Of a stretch of 27,361 nt of DNA, positions 24,207 to 27,361 are shown piece after piece. The notes beneath the pieces are model-generated. The model saw only the letters and a list, made by a program, of their open reading frames with translations, was not told the origin of the DNA and ran no database searches. The DNA is from Gemmatimonadaceae bacterium. Lineage in GTDB: Bacteria > Gemmatimonadota > Gemmatimonadetes > Gemmatimonadales > Gemmatimonadaceae. Positions within the stretch are counted from its first letter, which is position 1; each line of letters opens with the position of its first letter. The translations under genes were made by a program, and so were the position numbers. The stretch lies in contig JANYKY010000104.1 of assembly GCA_025357975.1 (NCBI GenBank), forward strand, positions 1-27,361, in the 5' to 3' direction.

Positions 24207-25569
24207 TCTTGATCTTCAAGCCCTCATACGCATTGTCGCCTTCAAAAAGAAAGAGACCATTCGTTGCATCGATCCTGATTGTCCCTGACTTTCCGACGTC
24301 GCTGCCCAGAACTCCGTCGAGTGGCACAAAGGTCGAGACCGTGGGCGCGTATACGAGAAGCTTCCGAAAGAAGAACCGCTGGCCACCCATCGTCATGCCC
24401 ATCTCGTCGATGAATCGTCCGTGAACCACCTGATAACCTGCGAGACCGCCCACAAGGCGCCGTTCGCCGGTTATCGTCCTCGTCTTTGTCTTCGCCACGA
24501 GCCCCTCAGTGGAGTACGTCTCCTGAGCACCTGTGTCCAGGTTGAAGTACAGCGTCACTCCCCTGTCACTGACCAGCCGCACGATAGGCGCGCCGACCCA
24601 GAAAAGATTGCGGCTCAGTTGTGCTGTGCGCCCCCGAAGTCTCACCGGCCTCGCCAAAATCACCCGCCGGTGCCCGTAATCGATCCGGATGTCCAGCCGG
24701 CTCATAATGTCAAATCCAATAACACCGTCGATTCCAATCGACAGATCGGGGCGGCTTCCATCGCCGACCTTTACCTGCATCAGGTCGCTCGCCACGATCA
24801 TCGCAGTCGAATTGAGAATGTTTATTCCGCCTATCTGAAGACGCGCGATGGCGGCGGGCCGAGCAGGGACGTGACCCGTAGTCGTGGCAACCTCGAGCGT
24901 GTCAGGAACGAGCGCCGTAATTCCGCACTCGGCCGCGACCTCTGACGACACGATGGACATGCTCGACCCAGTATCGAGCCACATGATTTTCGGCTTGCCG
25001 TTGACCATTACAGTGACCATCGGCGTTCCCGACGCAGAAATCAGAAGTGGCAGCACGACCGGCTTGGCCGGAAATGATAGTGATCTCGAGCCAACGTTTT
25101 TGAAAGCCGACGCCCATCGCTCGACATCGGCTTTGTTGATTTCGACCGCTGACGAGCCGTCACGCTTCGTATCTCCCGTTAGCTCTGCCAGAATCTTCCA
25201 TTTATCCTGGTATTGAAGCATCGCGGTCAGCAAAACGCGCGACGTTGCACTGACGAGGGTATCGGTCGTCGTGGAGCTGATGCTGTCGAGCGCGAGCTCC
25301 GCGTCGTCCTGCTGCCCAACCATCACCAGGCTGAGCGCATGCGAGAAGGCGCGCTGATCGCTCGTCACGGCATGCCGCGCAACGAATTCCGTGTCCAGCG
25401 CGGCCATTGCTTGCCAGAATGTCTTCGCACCGGACACCATGCGAACAAACCTTCTGTGTGGCGACGCTGAGTCGATCGTCACACTTGCCGGCACGTAAAT
25501 GACGACCGGCTTTGGCGGTGGCAGGTGACATGCCGCGGCACCCGCAACTAATGCGGTGAGGATTGCCAT
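24202..25569 (-). CDS. Two-lobed retropepsin-like aspartic protease, lipoprotein-like
   Basis: 455 residues from the ATG at 25569; the frame is open to 25695, but that longer start overlaps msrB and has no signal. The N-terminus MAILTALVAGAAACHLPPP has a lipobox-like AAAC with Cys14 (imperfect, Ala at -3). The central region (40-170) has tetratricopeptide-like helices. Then come two aspartic protease lobes: WLDTGSSMS with Asp199 and later GVIGFDI near 283; NLDTGAQET with Asp345 and GVLGSDV near 419. Each lobe has the DTG plus hydrophobic-Gly flap-psi pair, so one chain could form a pepsin-like active site without dimerising. Periplasmic proteolysis is the likely role. First gene before the regulator and SDR genes. 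Confidence 0.85.
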   Translation of the reverse strand: MAILTALVAGAAACHLPPPKPVVIYVPASVTIDSASPHRRFVRMVSGAKTFWQAMAALDTEFVARHAVTSDQRAFSHALSLVMVGQQDDAELALDSISSTTTDTLVSATSRVLLTAMLQYQDKWKILAELTGDTKRDGSSAVEINKADVERWASAFKNVGSRSLSFPAKPVVLPLLISASGTPMVTVMVNGKPKIMWLDTGSSMSIVSSEVAAECGITALVPDTLEVATTTGHVPARPAAIARLQIGGINILNSTAMIVASDLMQVKVGDGSRPDLSIGIDGVIGFDIMSRLDIRIDYGHRRVILARPVRLRGRTAQLSRNLFWVGAPIVRLVSDRGVTLYFNLDTGAQETYSTEGLVAKTKTRTITGERRLVGGLAGYQVVHGRFIDEMGMTMGGQRFFFRKLLVYAPTVSTFVPLDGVLGSDVGKSGTIRIDATNGLFLFEGDNAYEGLKIKS

Positions 25570-25657
25570 ACTCCAGTTTCGCCGACTGCCGCGCAAGGTC
25601 AGAAAGCCCCTTTCAGATGGAGACCTAATATGGAGAACCGGTTCCAGTATTGCCTCG

Positions 25658-25663
25658 TATAAT
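25658..25663 (+). promoter_or_regulatory. Consensus -10 box TATAAT of msrB
   Basis: A perfect TATAAT lies 31 bp before the msrB ATG in the 125-bp divergent spacer. No good -35 (TTGACA-like) is visible at the right distance, so activation or an alternative sigma may be needed. Confidence 0.45.
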
Positions 25664-25694
25664 TGGATTACGCCAACAGCCAACACACGAGACA

Positions 25695-26096
25695 ATGAGC
25701 GATAAAATCCATAAGACCGACGATGAATGGCGCCAGCAGCTTACGCCAGAGCAGTTTCGCATAGCGCGAAAGGCGGGGACGGAGCCGGCGTTCACCGGCA
25801 AGTACAACGCCTCGAAGGAGCCAGGCGTCTACAGCTGCATCTGCTGCGGCAACGCTCTGTTTGATTCGAACGACAAGTTCGATTCTGGCACCGGGTGGCC
25901 GAGTTTTACGCGTCCGGCCGCCGAGGAAAGCGTCGAGACCGAAACGGATTCGAGCTTCTTCATGAAACGTACTGAAGTGATGTGCAGTCACTGCGACGCA
26001 CACCTCGGACACGTGTTCGACGACGGCCCCGCACCCACCGGCCTTCGCTACTGCATCAACTCGGCAGCACTCACCAAGACAGACAAAGCCGTTTAG
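25695..26096 (+). CDS. msrB: Peptide methionine-R-sulfoxide reductase MsrB
   Basis: 133 residues from the ATG at 25695 (an in-frame upstream start at 25650 adds unmatched sequence). Full-length match to MsrB: zinc-binding CxxC pairs Cys48/Cys51 in [11 protein letters not shown] and Cys97/Cys100 in [24 protein letters not shown], and catalytic Cys120 in RYCINSAAL. It reduces methionine-R-sulfoxide using thioredoxin, repairing oxidised proteins in the cytosol. No resolving Cys corresponding to Cys63 in E. coli is obvious. The TAG overlaps the stop codon of the convergent GHL10-like gene by 2 bp; a terminator follows at once. Confidence 0.96.
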   Translation: MSDKIHKTDDEWRQQLTPEQFRIARKAGTEPAFTGKYNASKEPGVYSCICCGNALFDSNDKFDSGTGWPSFTRPAAEESVETETDSSFFMKRTEVMCSHCDAHLGHVFDDGPAPTGLRYCINSAALTKTDKAV

Positions 26097-27361
26097 CCCT
26101 TTTTCTTTTTGCGCCCGGATTTCTTCCTGACCGGGCGCTTTTTTGTCGAGCTGATCTTCTTTGGCGACGCCGCTTTGCTGGAAGTGCCGCTCACAGTTCG
26201 CGGAGCGGGTTTCGGCCTTGGTCTCGAAGGGAGAGGTGGCAGTGTCCTCAGCGGTCCTGATCCAGCAACTACGATCGGACTTTCATTTCCGATGCGATCA
26301 ACGGCCGAGACGGCGACTTCATCCGGGCCGGATGATGTTCTTCCGCCAGGGAATATGTGCGTCAGCTGAGTGCCCGGCAAAAGCACCGTCGCCCATTCGG
26401 GGCCGTTGCGATATCGAAGCACCCATCGCCAGATCTTCTTCGAGCCCTGTGGGATCATGTCGATCGCGGTTGCACCCGTTGCGGAATCGCGCCGCAAGCG
26501 TGCCAGCGGCGCAGTCGGCGGAATGCTGTCGAGCCAGGGCGAGGCGGGGACGAGAGCAGGGCCTGCGTAGGGCCCGCCAACGAGTTTCTCGTCGATACTG
26601 TCGCGATCGAGCATCAGTACTTTCGAGCTGAAATGGACGTTGCCGCTGGCACCCTCTTCCATGCGCGTTGCAGAAATCTGATCGAGGATTTCCTGAGCTC
26701 TCCACGAGCTCGATCCACCTTCACCGACTTTCGCCGTGAAGTTTCCGGGCCAGATGTTGCGACCTTTTGTGTTCTCTGAGATCCACCATCGCAACAACAC
26801 CGGATAGCTCAAATCCGGCCTCGACACCGGCCAGTAGAGTTGAGGCGTGAAGTAATCCACCCACCCTTCGTTCAACCACTTCCGCGAATCGGCGTACAGC
26901 TCGGCGTATGAGTCGAACCCCTTGATCTGATCGGGATAACCGGGGCGCCATATACCAAAAGGACTGATTCCGAATTTTACGTACGGCTTTGCGGACTTGA
27001 TCGACGAGTAGACATCGCGAATGAACGTATTGACGTTATTGCGTCGCCAATCATCGCGGCTGAGTTGACCGCCGGACGCGACATAGTGGTTGAACGTTGC
27101 GTTATCCGGAAACTCGATCGTGTTGCCGCGTGAGTCCTTCTCCTTGTACGGATAGAAGTAATCGTCGATGTGGACGCCATCGATGTCGTATCTCCTGACC
27201 ACATCCATGATGACGTCGATGGATAATTGCCTGACGGAAGAATCTCCCGGGTCGAGCCAGAGTTGATCGCCGTACGACCTGACGAGACTCGGGCGCGTGT
27301 TGCTGATGTGCGTGGCGGCTGGATCGGATCTTCTCGATGAATAGCGCGCGCGATAGGGGTT
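26093..27361 (-). CDS. GHL10-type glycoside hydrolase-like protein, 5' end beyond window
   Basis: The frame is open to the last base (422 codons visible), so the N-terminal part and start are missing. From the right edge it reads [21 protein letters not shown], then [33 protein letters not shown] and [13 protein letters not shown]: the hallmarks of glycosyl-hydrolase-like 10 (DUF187) TIM barrels, with [12 protein letters not shown] carrying likely catalytic acidic residues. A beta-sandwich module with [11 protein letters not shown] and [14 protein letters not shown] follows. The tail is Lys/Arg/Ser/Pro-rich (about the last 55 residues). Expected to act on peptidoglycan or another extracellular glycan after export; the signal peptide lies outside the window. 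The gene converges with msrB. Confidence 0.88.
   Translation of the reverse strand, partial: NPYRARYSSRRSDPAATHISNTRPSLVRSYGDQLWLDPGDSSVRQLSIDVIMDVVRRYDIDGVHIDDYFYPYKEKDSRGNTIEFPDNATFNHYVASGGQLSRDDWRRNNVNTFIRDVYSSIKSAKPYVKFGISPFGIWRPGYPDQIKGFDSYAELYADSRKWLNEGWVDYFTPQLYWPVSRPDLSYPVLLRWWISENTKGRNIWPGNFTAKVGEGGSSSWRAQEILDQISATRMEEGASGNVHFSSKVLMLDRDSIDEKLVGGPYAGPALVPASPWLDSIPPTAPLARLRRDSATGATAIDMIPQGSKKIWRWVLRYRNGPEWATVLLPGTQLTHIFPGGRTSSGPDEVAVSAVDRIGNESPIVVAGSGPLRTLPPLPSRPRPKPAPRTVSGTSSKAASPKKISSTKKRPVRKKSGRKKKKG
26111..26144 (+). terminator. Intrinsic terminator of msrB
   Basis: GCGCCCGG (26111-26118) pairs with CCGGGCGC (26131-26138), loop 12 nt, followed by TTTTTT (26139-26144). It begins 14 nt after the msrB stop and lies inside the last codons of the convergent gene, encoding part of its Lys/Arg-rich tail. 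Confidence 0.85.

Overview
The window reads as chromosomal DNA from a Gram-negative soil or sediment bacterium. Secreted lipoproteins (several lipobox signal peptides), a Tat-dependent phosphoesterase and divergent members of well-known families fit Gemmatimonadota or a neighbouring phylum. That placement is an inference from gene content and base composition: no rRNA or marker gene is present. I see no rRNA, tRNA, CRISPR array, prophage or transposase.

Layout. The left edge holds a 3'-truncated, exported selenium-binding-protein/methanethiol-oxidase-like gene (minus). A 391-bp imperfect inverted repeat follows, abutting the 3' end of a glutamate dehydrogenase gene (minus), with a membrane-tailed AAA ATPase upstream of it (minus). 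A decayed polysaccharide flippase, a tiny ORF, a phospholipase D-like gene and an NlpC/P60 hydrolase run on the plus strand (4174-7142). A broken minus-strand gene (7146-7793) and a lipoprotein (8028-8900) lead to a large membrane protein with a spermidine-synthase-like C-terminus (8904-11090, minus) and a PP2C phosphatase (11235-12101). Positions 12098-12697 hold two gene stumps meeting at one junction: an M20 peptidase tail (minus) and a GT39 glycosyltransferase tail (plus). MtfA-type peptidase (minus), a GH84-type glycosidase and an Asp-box beta-propeller lipoprotein (both plus) come next.

From 20447 down to 16246 lies a compact minus-strand operon: YajO-like aldo/keto reductase, NmrA-like NAD(P)-binding protein, Tat-exported phospholipase C-like protein and YqjM-like old yellow enzyme. 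Two of its three junctions overlap, one through an apparent CTG start in a CTGA overlap. On the plus strand are a LipA-like lipase lipoprotein and a divergent Fpg/Nei glycosylase. A second minus-strand set is a two-lobed aspartic protease lipoprotein, an ArsR-type regulator with a candidate operator, and a 2,4-dienoyl-CoA-reductase-like SDR. The window ends with msrB (plus), its terminator, and a convergent GHL10-type glycoside hydrolase-like gene running off the right edge.

Themes: redox and lipid metabolism, cell-wall and glycan turnover, and repeated gene decay (four gene remnants between intact genes). No clear novel defence or mobile system is visible. The most unusual items are the two-stump deletion scar, the CTG start, the Arg-substituted first HKD motif, the inverted repeat beside gdh and the bilobed aspartic protease.
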